Shown here piece after piece: positions 50,601-60,000 of a stretch of 64,000 nucleotides of DNA (position 1 is its first letter; each line of letters begins with the position of its first letter). Below the pieces are notes generated by a model. That model made no database searches, was not told the DNA's origin, and saw only the letters and a program-made list of their open reading frames with translations. The stretch lies in NCBI GenBank assembly GCA_030267965.1, contig BRYA01000361.1, positions 2,067 through 66,066 on the forward strand, written 5' to 3'. The stretch is from Triparma columacea (Eukaryota > Sar > Bolidophyceae > Parmales > Triparmaceae). A program made the position numbers and the translations under genes.

Positions 50601-52295
50601 TGAAGAAGATGCTCAAGATCTCCGAGATGAGGGGAGACGTAATGGGAAGGTACCAGAACGCCATGTTCCTAGGAGACGTCGAGGAGAGGGTCAAGGTCCT
50701 GGAGGGTTCAGGGAACCTCGGCCTCGCGTACGTTAGCGCCAAGATACACGGCCTCGAAGAGCACGCCGAAAGGATCAAGGAGGCGATCGAGGCCTCGGGG
50801 GGGGAGGTGCCACCCGTCAAGCCAGGGGCTTCCCTGCTCCAACCTCCTACCCCAATCGTTAGGGGGGACAACTGGCCTACGGTAGAGGTGGAGAAGCACA
50901 CCCTGGAGGAAATGGGCGACGTAGGGGACGCGGACCAGGAGCACGCGGAGAGCAACGGGAACGGCGTCGCACACGCCCAGGAGGGGAACTGGGGGGACGA
51001 CGACGACGACCTCGACTTTGGGGAGGCCGACGGAGGGGAGGGGGGTGGAGATGGAATTATCGACGACTTCGAGGACGGGGACGGCGGGTGGGGTGATGAC
51101 GACCTCGACCTCGGGGACGACGATGGGGGTGAGGGGGGTGGCCCTCCCCCGTCCCCCCGTGACCAGGACATGGTCGGCGTTGACGCCGGGGGATTCTTCA
51201 ACGCTCCCAAGGCGGGGACTCCGGCAACGAGCAACTGGGTTAACAACAGCAGCCACGCGGCGGACCACAGCGCGGCGGGAAGCGTGGAGACTGCCATGCA
51301 GCTTTTGAACAGACAGATTGCAGCTACCAACTTTGATTGTATTAAGGATAAGGTGAGAGAGGGGGGGGGTGGGGAGGGGTGGGGGAGGGTGGATGGGGGG
51401 GGGTGGGGATGATTGATTTCTGTGCGAGAACGAACGAACCGATCGAAATTCCAACTCTCAACCCAACTCTCAACCCACCCCACCCCCCCCCCACCCCTTC
51501 CCCCCCCTTTCCCAGTTCCTGATGAGCTACGTTGGGGCGAATGTCAGCATCCCAGGGCTTCCCGGGACCCCTTCCATGAGAATGAACCCCGAGAGGACGG
51601 CCGGCCTGCCCATGAAGGCCTTCACCCTCCAGAGCGCGTTGGCCTCGCTGAAGCAGGCGTACGCGTACTTCAGGGGAGGAAAGTTTGCAGACGCCGCCAA
51701 CACCTTCAAGGACATCCTGCTGGTCGTCCCGATGATCGTCGTGGACAACAGGGTCGAGGCTAGCCAGGTGAAGGAACTACTCGAGACGGCAAGAGAGTAC
51801 ATCACCGCTATTAGGATCAAGGGCGCCATGGGAGAGGCGGGCGCCGACCCGTCGAGGATGACCGAACTCAGCGCGTACTTCACGCACTGCAACCTCCAAC
51901 CCGCCCACCTCCTCCTCGCGCTTAGGAGCGCCATGGGAACAGCCTTCAAACACAAGAACTTCATCGCGGCGGCCTCCTTCGCCAGGAGACTCCTTGAACT
52001 CCCAGAGGTCAGCAGCGAGAAGAACGCAGACCTAAAGACCAAGGCCACCAAGGTGCTACAAAAGAGCGAGCAGCAAGCCAGGAACGAACACGACTTGGAC
52101 TACGACGAATCCAAGGCCTTCACGATTGACTGCGAGAAGCTCACACCCATCTACATCGGCCAAGACAAGGTCAAGTGCAGCTTCTGCGGGTCGAGCTACG
52201 GGCCCAAGTTCAAGGGCAATATGTGCGCAACGTGCGGACTCAGCAAAGTTGGAGTAGAGACACTGGGGTTGGTCAGCATGAGCAGTTACTCGTGA
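47675..52295 (+). CDS. COPA: coatomer subunit alpha (alpha-COP)
   Basis: Exons 47675-47686, 48110-49434, 49556-50410, 50560-51352 and 51516-52295; 1254 aa, the usual length. It is a COPI coat component for Golgi-to-ER and intra-Golgi transport and binds dilysine cargo. The first coding exon is only 12 nt (ATG TTA GAG AAG|GTATGT); joined to exon 2 it gives [14 protein letters not shown], matching the canonical MLTKFETKSARVKG. Two WD40 propellers follow: [40 protein letters not shown] in the first; the second starts near NRFAILD. A helical solenoid ([18 protein letters not shown]), an acidic linker and the C-terminal domain that binds epsilon-COP ([13 protein letters not shown]...GNMCATCGL) complete it. 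Exon 4 is Asp/Gly-rich. Confidence 0.95.
47694..48053. repeat. TG-rich microsatellite and TTGCCTA repeats in the first COPA intron
   Basis: Within the 423-bp intron 47687-48109, bases ~47694-47880 are dense in TGTG, TATG and GGTGTG. Bases ~47993-48053 hold five or six copies of an 11-bp TTGCCTA(A/T)(C/T)A unit. No gene lies here. Confidence 0.75.
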
Positions 52296-52668
52296 GTTGG
52301 AAGTTGAGTGGGGAGGGAGGGAAGGGGAGGGGAGGGGGGGGGGGGGGGGGATGAACGGAGTGGCTAATGGGGGGAGAGTGGAGTGGAGAGGAGTGGAGAG
52401 CGGAGTGGAGTGGAGAGTGGAGTGGAGTGGAGGGAAGCGGCTAGCGAAGGAAGAAAGCCACCCACCAATAAATAGGCACAACTTATTGTGGAAAGAGACA
52501 ACTAAATTTTTGGACCAGTCAGAAACATGTTATGTAACCAACAAATGCAAAAGAGGAGTGGGATGTTTTTGAGGGAGGCTTAATCCACTCCACAACCAAA
52601 AAAAAGATGATTGGGGGCTCCGTTCCGTCGCCCCCGTGGTGGCCCTTGTATCGTCGAGCAAAAAAAAA
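52296..52668. other. intergenic with GGAGTGGA minisatellite
   Basis: After the COPA stop there is a poly-G run (~52337-52350). A (GGAGTGGAGA)n-type minisatellite follows at about 52371-52440. The rest is AT-rich up to the tRNA terminator, with no reading frame of note. Confidence 0.7.
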
Positions 52669-52741
52669 CACTCTTGGTGGGGATCGAACCCACGACCACA
52701 CGATTAAGAGTCGTGCGCTCTACCGACTGAGCTACAAAAGC
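52669..52741 (-). tRNA. tRNA-Lys (anticodon CUU)
   Basis: The minus-strand sequence folds as a 73-nt cloverleaf without an intron. The acceptor stem is GCTTTTG/CAAGAGT with two G-U pairs and discriminator G. The D arm contains TAGCTCAGTCGGTAGAGC (also the A box). The anticodon stem CACGA/TCGTG closes the loop CTCTTAA with anticodon CTT. The T arm GTGGGTTCGATCCCCAC contains the B box. A run of T (A on the plus strand, 52660-52668) directly follows and is a pol III terminator. CCA is not encoded, as expected in eukaryotes. The near 9-nt T stretch supports a functional gene. Confidence 0.95.
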
Positions 52742-52802
52742 AGGTAAACGATTTCTCGACCTTAATTGTTGAAAAAGCCGATTTTTTGGTTTCATTCTAA
52801 CA
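52739..52802. repeat. imperfect direct repeat, left copy (second copy 54297-54341)
   Basis: Both copies begin AGCAGGTAAA and end with GAAAA(A)(G)CCGnTTTTTTGGTTT followed by TCTAAC. The left copy has ~18 extra bases in the middle. The pair brackets the ankyrin/MYND gene. Confidence 0.6.
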
Positions 52803-52987
52803 AGATCAATTGCAACAAAAAAACCAAGGGCCAGGCGGGAAGCCAAAAAAAAAAAAATTATTGACTCCAACAATTAGCACCCACACGACACTGTTTGGGT
52901 TTTCTGCCTAAGTGGAAGTACTTTGAAGGCTTTGTTGATAAGTTTAGCGTCGTAATTTGCCGCTATAAACCTACCCCACGCTCAAAA

Positions 52988-54109
52988 ATGGGAGAGGTAC
53001 GATCGTCACACAATTCATCAGAGACCACAAATGTGCAAATATATAGTTTGGACGATTTGACAGAAGGTCAGCAGTTGTGCATACAATGGGCTACTGAGCA
53101 AGACTGGGATCGCATCAAGGGGTATGCCAAGGAACATGGTCCTGAGGTTTTGTTAGGCGCAGTTGATGATGATTCAGTCCTCACATTCGCCTCTCTTGTA
53201 GATAATGTTGAAATGGTCAAGCTTTCCTTAGAGGCCGGCTTCAACAACAAGGAAGCCATGTACATGGCCGCAAGTGCATCAATACAGAAATTTGACAATT
53301 CAACAATCTTGAGATTGCTCTTAGAACATGGACTTGACCCTAATATGGACCGAGGAGTTGAAGGGTTGGTGGAAGGCAATTCCAACCTGTTGATGCTTGC
53401 TACTCGTGTTGGACACATTGATCAGGCCATAGCACTTCTCGATCATGGAGCAAATGTGAACAAGACAATGGGTCAATTGGGTGATGGATTTGTTCTTTCA
53501 CCACTTACTCATACTATGAGTTATGGAAGACACGACATATGCAGGCTGTTTCTCACGCGCGGTGCTATCCCGACCACCAACGACGTGTATGTTGTGTTTG
53601 GTAATTGCCTCAGAGCGTGCAAAGGAGAACACCCTACGCTTAGTAGAGATGTCGCAATAAAGATGTTCGCAACATTTCTTCATCTCGGAAAGCCCGATTC
53701 TGACGTAGTTCGAGACAAATTCAATTTATACCCTCCTTTCATACGAGATCCTATAATCACCAACATCACGAAACATTACCTTCAAGGCCGTCCCTTCTGC
53801 TGCTTTGTCTGCGAGGCTCTGACTGCCAAGGAGCGTGACAAGCTCCTAATGTGTCCCTGTCGCAACGTCGCCTACTGCTCGAAGCAGTGCCAGATCAAGC
53901 ACTGGAGGGAGCACAGGGTGCAATGCGCGGGACCGCTGAACGAAAGGGGGGAGAGTGAGGCAATGGTCAAGAAAAGATCAAAGACAGGGAAGGGAGCGGC
54001 GGCGGGAGGAGCGGATGTGGGCGTAGCGGTAGCGGAAGGAGCAGTTGCGACGGGGAATAATGGCAAGAAGGGGAAGAAGGGCAAGAATGGTAGGGGTAAG
54101 AAGAAGTGA
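52988..54109 (+). CDS. ankyrin-repeat protein with MYND zinc finger
   Basis: A single exon of 373 aa starting MGEVRSSH. Ankyrin-like helix pairs occupy residues ~60-190 (SVLTFASLVDNVEMVKLSLEAG; STILRLLLEHGLDPN; NLLMLATRVGHIDQAIALLDHGANVN; GRHDICRLFLTRGA). A MYND zinc finger follows at ~270-310: CCFVC, LMCPC, VAYCSKQCQ, HWREHRVQC, with all metal ligands present. The tail is Gly/Ala then Lys-rich (KKGKKGKNGRGKKK). MYND fingers bind Pro-rich partners. Single-exon ANK-MYND genes often form expanded families in microalgae and other protists. Codon use is more AT-rich than in the flanking COPA and MAP3K genes, and the ATG is 246 bp from the tRNA. Both points fit a recent arrival. Confidence 0.88.
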   Translation: MGEVRSSHNSSETTNVQIYSLDDLTEGQQLCIQWATEQDWDRIKGYAKEHGPEVLLGAVDDDSVLTFASLVDNVEMVKLSLEAGFNNKEAMYMAASASIQKFDNSTILRLLLEHGLDPNMDRGVEGLVEGNSNLLMLATRVGHIDQAIALLDHGANVNKTMGQLGDGFVLSPLTHTMSYGRHDICRLFLTRGAIPTTNDVYVVFGNCLRACKGEHPTLSRDVAIKMFATFLHLGKPDSDVVRDKFNLYPPFIRDPIITNITKHYLQGRPFCCFVCEALTAKERDKLLMCPCRNVAYCSKQCQIKHWREHRVQCAGPLNERGESEAMVKKRSKTGKGAAAGGADVGVAVAEGAVATGNNGKKGKKGKNGRGKKK

Positions 54110-54338
54110 ATGACAGTAGAAACAAAAACACAGAATGTATGAAGATTGTACTCTATTTATCCCTTTGGATGGAGGGGAAATCACGGGTTTCATTTCTTTT
54201 TTTACTTTCGGAAATCGATGGTGGTGGGTTCTTGCAGCATTCGGAACACACTGCACCTGGACAACATACATACATGAGCCTAACACAATATGTATAAGCA
54301 GGTAAAAAGTTTTTGAAAACCGGTTTTTTTGGTTTACT

Positions 54339-57300
54339 CTAACCCCTCATCTTCTTCACTGGGGAATACACAGTCGAAACCCTCTTCATCAAATTCTTGG
54401 AGATGGTAGAGATGAGGATTTGCGTCTCGTCGTTGGCAAACTTAGCAAGCATCGGGAAGATCCCGTGTTCGGTGTACGTGTTCTTGTTCACAATCTGCCC
54501 GAGCAACTTGAGCAAGCACATCCTCGCCAGTGCGGACATTGTATTGTCTGCCTGAAGCCTATGGACGAGGTGATTGACGAAGATCTTGTTCCTACAGGGA
54601 GGGAGGGATCGAAGCGTGAGAAGTGAAGTTATGAGAAGAGGGGGTCGGCAGTTATGTGGTGTATTGCCGAAGGAGGTTGTTATATAGTGTGCATCAGTGA
54701 CCGCTCCGCTCTTCCTTGCCCCACTTAGCTTGTCGCCCTCGCCCCACCAACCCCCACCGACCCCCACCAACCCCCACCAACCTCACCTTCCCAGGATTCT
54801 TGACAGCTTGGTGGACTTGATGCAAAGCCTTAATAAAGCTTCGCAAATCTGGTCGAAGGTGCCTTCCCCTGCACCCCCTTCCCCCCCAAGGCACTCCACG
54901 AAACATTTGATGAGGATCTCGCTGTTGATGGGGAGGGTGAGTACGGGCTCTACCCTGTCCATATCTGTAGCGAGCCAGACGGTGAGGGCGTTGAGGGCAC
55001 TGATTCTCCACTTCTCGTGCTGCAATATGCTGAGGTAAAAAACCACGCCGTCGCACCTCCAGAGCTCCTCCCTAGTCTGGGCTGACGTGTAGGCCATATC
55101 GCAAATTAAGGGGAAGGAGTACTGGTTGAGGTGGACCTTTTCCTGCCATTGCGAAATCAGTTGGGATGGTGGGGGTGGGGGTGAGGGACGAGGGGTGAGG
55201 GACGAGGATGGGGGACAAAAAGTATTCTCATTTACAGAGCAATGCTGGCTCGTCGCAATGCTGGCTCGTCGCAATGCGAACCCTAACCCTCCTCACTCAG
55301 CCTCTTCTCACCTGAAGGATGCAGCCCTTGAGGTGCTGGATGAGTCCGTTCGCCGCGGCGAGCTCCTGCCTGTTCTTGTCGATCCTGCAAAGGTAGTACA
55401 TGCACTGGATGGTCTCGTCGAAAATCTTGTTATCAAAGGAGGGCTGTTTTTGCTCTAAGAGGGGCATGAGGGTCACAATGGCCTGCTCGCGGTCGAGCTT
55501 CTTGAGAGTCTTGGGCTCAACAGACAGGGCCCTGACGCACTGCAACAGAACGACAATCAGGTTGCTGAAACTTTTGAAGCTGAGAGTGGAGGAGAAGAGG
55601 GTTAGATAAATTTAGTGAAGGGAAACCTTACTAAGGACGACATCGTCACATCTCGCTTCGATTCTATCATTGTCTTCATTTGTCTATAGAGGCTCTTTTC
55701 TTTTCTAATTATTATTCTTACCTTGCCTTGTTCGTCGTCAGCTGGTTCGTCAGCGATAGACTAATGAAAGGGTTGAGGATTCCCAAGCAAACATTCTCTA
55801 TGGCCATCCTTTCCTTGATGACGGGATCAGACTGGGCAAAGAAGGTCAGAATCCTACCAAGCTGGGGGGGGATCGAGGGGGAGGGAGGTGCATTAGAGCT
55901 GCGCCGCCAGCAATTTATTTTGATATCCACGAAACCTCACGAAACCTTTTTTACGACTCTAATAATTCAACCCTCGCCGCACGTACGCACGCACCTTCTC
56001 CAACCATGACCAGGGACTCGTTTTCCCCTTCTGACCTTCCTCCGACTTGGGCCCCTTGCTGCTACCCCCAACCTCCTCCAACAGGTTGCCCAAGAAGTTC
56101 CTGAACCCCACAACAATGTGCGGGAGCAGTCCCAACTTTACGAAGAGGTGGCAAAAGTCGTCTCTCCTGATTGTCTGCAGCGAGAACACGTTCAAGATGC
56201 CGTCGATCCCAATCCCAACGATCTTCTCAATGTCCGACGAGCGACGGAGCTCGCCAGCGAGGGTCAGGTGCTTCACGAGAAGGGGCAGCCCCCCACCGGC
56301 GATGAACATCTGCAAAGTCAACTGAGATGTCTTGCAGACCTGGTTGACGAACTGGGGCGGGCGGGGGGGGGGTGAGGGAGAGGGGAGAGAGGGGGTGAGG
56401 GAGGGGATGAGGGAGGGGTTGAATCCAATCATAAACCCCCTGGAGGGGGCTGCTTGTCTAACATTGTCTCGTCCCAAGCTCATCGCTACCCGCTCGCTAC
56501 CCCCCCCCCGCTCGCTACCCCCACCCCCCCCCCCTGCTCTCACCTTGGCGGCCTCGAGTTGAAGGATGCCGTAGCGAGACGAGGCCGTAGACCAAGTAGA
56601 GATGGAGCTGTAAATGCCGTCGGCAATCTTCACCATTACTGGGACCATACCCACTAGGGAAAGGTGCTCCTGGACAATGAGGTTGTCCTCGATTATCTTG
56701 TTCACGACCTGAAGGACGGCAGGAAGAGCACGCACGCTACGCACCCCGTCCATTATAGACTCGCTTCGGAGCTTGGACACCTCGAGAAGCTACAACGAGC
56801 GGGTAAAGATCAGTGGATGAGGACGAATGGGGGAGGTTGGTGAGAACCAATTACGCCATCGCGCCCAATTACGCCATCGCGCCCAATAACGCCATCGCAC
56901 CCATCTGCCTGCCATTACGCACATCGCCGCCCTGCCACCGCCGCTTACCTCCATTATCGGGATTACACCGTGCTGCATAACAAAGTGCTGTGGCAGCTCA
57001 GGGTGCTCGTCGAAGATTTTCAGCATCTGCCTACAATTCTTGACGATGGTGGCCTCATCACAGCCAGGCTGGAGGGAAGCAACGAGGGCGAGAACCTCGT
57101 CGGACAACTTGCTGCGGATGAGGTGGTTCTCCTTGTCGTTGGAGGCAGAGGGGGTGTTCGGAGGGACAGAGAGTGCGGGGGAAGGGGGCAACGGGGGGGA
57201 GGGAACGTGGGGGGAGGTGAGAGAGGGAGAAGGAACGGGAGGGGAGGAGGAGGAGGAGAATGTATCGACTGAGGCATCTATTGAGAGAGTTGCAGTGCGC

Positions 57301-58640
57301 GAGCGGGCGTCTGAGGGTTGCGGAGGACGGTATGGACCGGCGAGGAACATTGTGGCCGTGTCGGGCTCGGAGAGGGAACGCTGGAGGGAGGTAGGAAGAA
57401 CACATGTCGGAAGGCTTGAATCGGGGTGAGGTGGGGGGAGCAGCTGCGATGCAGGAAGCTGAGACGCGCCGATGGGGTTGGGTTTGCTTATGTTCAAGGG
57501 AGCAGGAGAGGAATGGAGAGAGGTGGAAAAGTGAGAGGGGGGAGGCGTAGACGTGCTCATTCTTGCTTGTGGGGCATCTATCCGAGGAGGGGAATTATTT
57601 GGCTGGGGCTGCGATGGGCGAAGGGACGGTCGAAGTAGGGTTAGTGTTAGAAATGAGAAGATAACAATACCAAGCAACTTCTTCTTCGACTCTTCCTTTC
57701 CGTGGCTCACCTTCTCTGGAGAGGGAGAAGAGGACATCCCTAGCATCCCACGCGAAATGCTGCGGAGCACTTGAAACGCCCCGCCGCCCAGAGAACGCGG
57801 TTCGTTAGAGGCTTCGTCTTTGTTGCTGCTATAAGGGGGCAAAGGAGGCGAAGAGGGCTCAGAGGGGTCCTTGGAGTTGTCCGCGGCGGCGGCGGCAGCG
57901 TCGAGAGATGCCATGAAGTTGGCAGAGTCCTCAAGCGACAAACCAAGGGACTCCCTCTCCTCGTCGTCTGGCATCCTCTCCAAACTGCCGCGAGCGTAAA
58001 GCCTCAGAGTCTCGACAACTGAATCCCACCCAGGGCCGGAGGTCAGTTCAGACTCACGTAGGAGATACTGGGTGTTCTTGACATGAGACTGTGGGTTCTG
58101 GAGCCATTGGTGAGACAGAAGGCTCTCTGCAGAATACCTCTTGGTGGCATCCTTGTTGAAACATAATAGAAGAAAGGACTTGAGGGACTCAGAAATTCCA
58201 CGGGGAAGGGGGGGGTGAGGGTCCTGCACGATACGGAAGAGGGCAGACATTGGCTCAAGCTCCATGTACGGAGGCTTCCCCGTCAGTAGCTCGATAATAG
58301 TACAACCCAAGGACCAAATGTCACACCCAGTCGTCGGGGTCTGCATCTCGATTATCTCGGGCGCCATCCAATACGGCGTGCCAACCACGTCGGCGTCTTC
58401 GTCCGAATTTCCAGTTTGAGAAACGTCACTCATGCTCATGGCGACGCCAAAGTCCGCGAGCTTCACTGAGCCATCCTTGGTTGTCAGAATATTGGCGCCC
58501 TTGATGTCCCGGTGGAGCACCCCTTGTTCATGCAGGTAACAGAGCCCGTGTAGCGTCTGTGTCACGTATATCGCAACGAGGGACTCTGAGAAACCGTCAA
58601 ACTTATCACAGAGGGAACGGAGGGAGCCATTCTGTGTAAA

Positions 58641-58683
<43 letters not shown>

Positions 58684-59252
58684 NNAGGGGGGGTGGGGGG
58701 GTGGGGGGGGGTATGAATTAGACGAGGGAAGCGCAGTGCGTGTCGGGGGGTCTCCTGAGAACAACCCAAACCTGCCCCTTTCACCTCAAACCTCACCTCC
58801 ATGTACTCCAGTACAATGTGCAAGTGGTCACCATCCCGAATGGAGTCAACGTAATTTACAATGTTCGGGTGGACGAGCTTCTTCAACAATGTCAACTCCA
58901 TTTGCACGGAAGCAGCAAACTTGAGCGTCTTCACCGCCACCACTTCACCAGTGTCAAGATTCAGAGCAGTGTGGACAAGCCCATCCCCACCCTTCCCAAT
59001 CTTCTCCCCCAACTGATACGACACCTTCGTCGTTTGGGAGGTTAAGACTGTCTGGGAGTTTTTCTTCTTGACCTTGCGAGAAGCCCGGGACCATGCAGAG
59101 GGAGAGGGAGGAGGTTGAGAAGCCTCGGAAGGTGAGGAGGGGACTTCATTCAATGGAGCCTTAGGACGAGACTCCATTGGAGACGAATTCTCCCCAACGG
59201 GCACCGGACGCCCAATGGTATCCCCATTCGCTTTCGAAAGTGTTCGCCACAT
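54339..59252 (-). CDS. MAP3K-epsilon/Cdc7-type kinase with ARM repeats
   Basis: Nine exons: 59252-58797, 58631-57711, 57608-56949, 56789-56544, 56351-55995, 55861-55722, 55579-55312, 55142-54787 and 54591-54339. All phases agree and give 1218 aa. The kinase domain (~residues 80-340) has [37 protein letters not shown] and [13 protein letters not shown]. This sequence, with [20 protein letters not shown], matches plant MAP3K-epsilon, fungal Cdc7/SepH and related STE kinases of septation and cytokinesis networks. A Ser/Pro-rich disordered linker follows. The C-terminal ~560 residues are ARM/HEAT-like repeats ([43 protein letters not shown]), as in that family. Intron 57710-57609 is in frame and stopless. 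Intron 58796-58632 carries the poly-G tract with NN. Confidence 0.93.
56847..56902. repeat. 18-bp tandem repeat in a MAP3K intron
   Basis: Three copies of CAATTACGCCATCGCGCC (the last slightly changed) lie inside intron 56948-56790. Read through on the minus strand they would give a Trp/Arg repeat that is not protein-coding. Confidence 0.85.
58641..58720. repeat. poly-G tract with sequencing gap (NN at 58684-58685)
   Basis: 43 consecutive G (58641-58683), two N, then G-rich sequence with single A and T interruptions. In transcript sense this is a poly-C tract about 10 bases from the acceptor of a MAP3K intron. Its real length is unknown. Confidence 0.95.
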
Positions 59253-60000
59253 AGATATTCAAGGCCTTCAAAGAGCGGTTCGGGTCAAGGTTTGATTGAT
59301 TGGTAGGAGTAGAAGAGGGTAGGAAAGTCAAGAAATGGAAGAAGAAGACAGTATGGAAGACCTGGAGACGACGCCCTTAACGTGATATCGGAGTGCTGCA
59401 AATGTAATTCCTGCCTGATCAATGCTCAAAATTTTGACGATTTTTCGTGACCATGGTGACATTCTTGTCAATACAAATGTATATACATATATATACTCAT
59501 TCATCTACTGTAAGCATTAAAATATATTAAAAAATCAAATGGAATCAGTTATGAAATTTTGATTATATCTGTGATTATTTTTTGCATATTTATAATCCAA
59601 TATTAATTCAAATATTTTCACGTTGTAACAAATAATACATTAAATTTCTTCAGACTGATTTGAAACCTTTGAAAAAATATTTTCACTATTTATCAAGATC
59701 CTATTTAAGATATATAAATATACAAATTTATGTTTAAATTTGATACAGCAGAATTTTTTACATTTTCAAAGTCTCAGTGAATCAATTTCATTTTGCCGAT
59801 TTTTGTCAATTTGCAAGTTTTGGAAAAGAACCAAGAAAAGCGAAAACTTAGAGGTGAGGACGTACGAGGAGTGACCGCTGTTGATTGATTGGCGCACTTA
59901 GTGCATAAGAAACACAAATTCGTATAAATAATATAGAAATATCAGAAGCTCCCCCGAAACCAGTAAATTCGGGATCCACGGATTATTACATCTTCATGAG
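59253..60000. other. AT-rich divergent intergenic region (MAP3K / START gene)
   Basis: 748 bp, the most AT-rich part of the window (59450-59780), with TATATACATATATATA near 59475. It should hold both promoters. No RNA gene or conserved frame is visible. Confidence 0.55.

Noticed and set aside
56847..56902. Trp/Arg repeat peptide in the MAP3K
   Set aside because: It is the translation of an 18-bp tandem repeat inside an intron.
57609..57710. Hydrophobic segment ([15 protein letters not shown]) in the MAP3K as a membrane helix
   Set aside because: It lies inside an in-frame intron with GTGAGCC donor and CATCGCAG acceptor; the spliced kinase lacks it.
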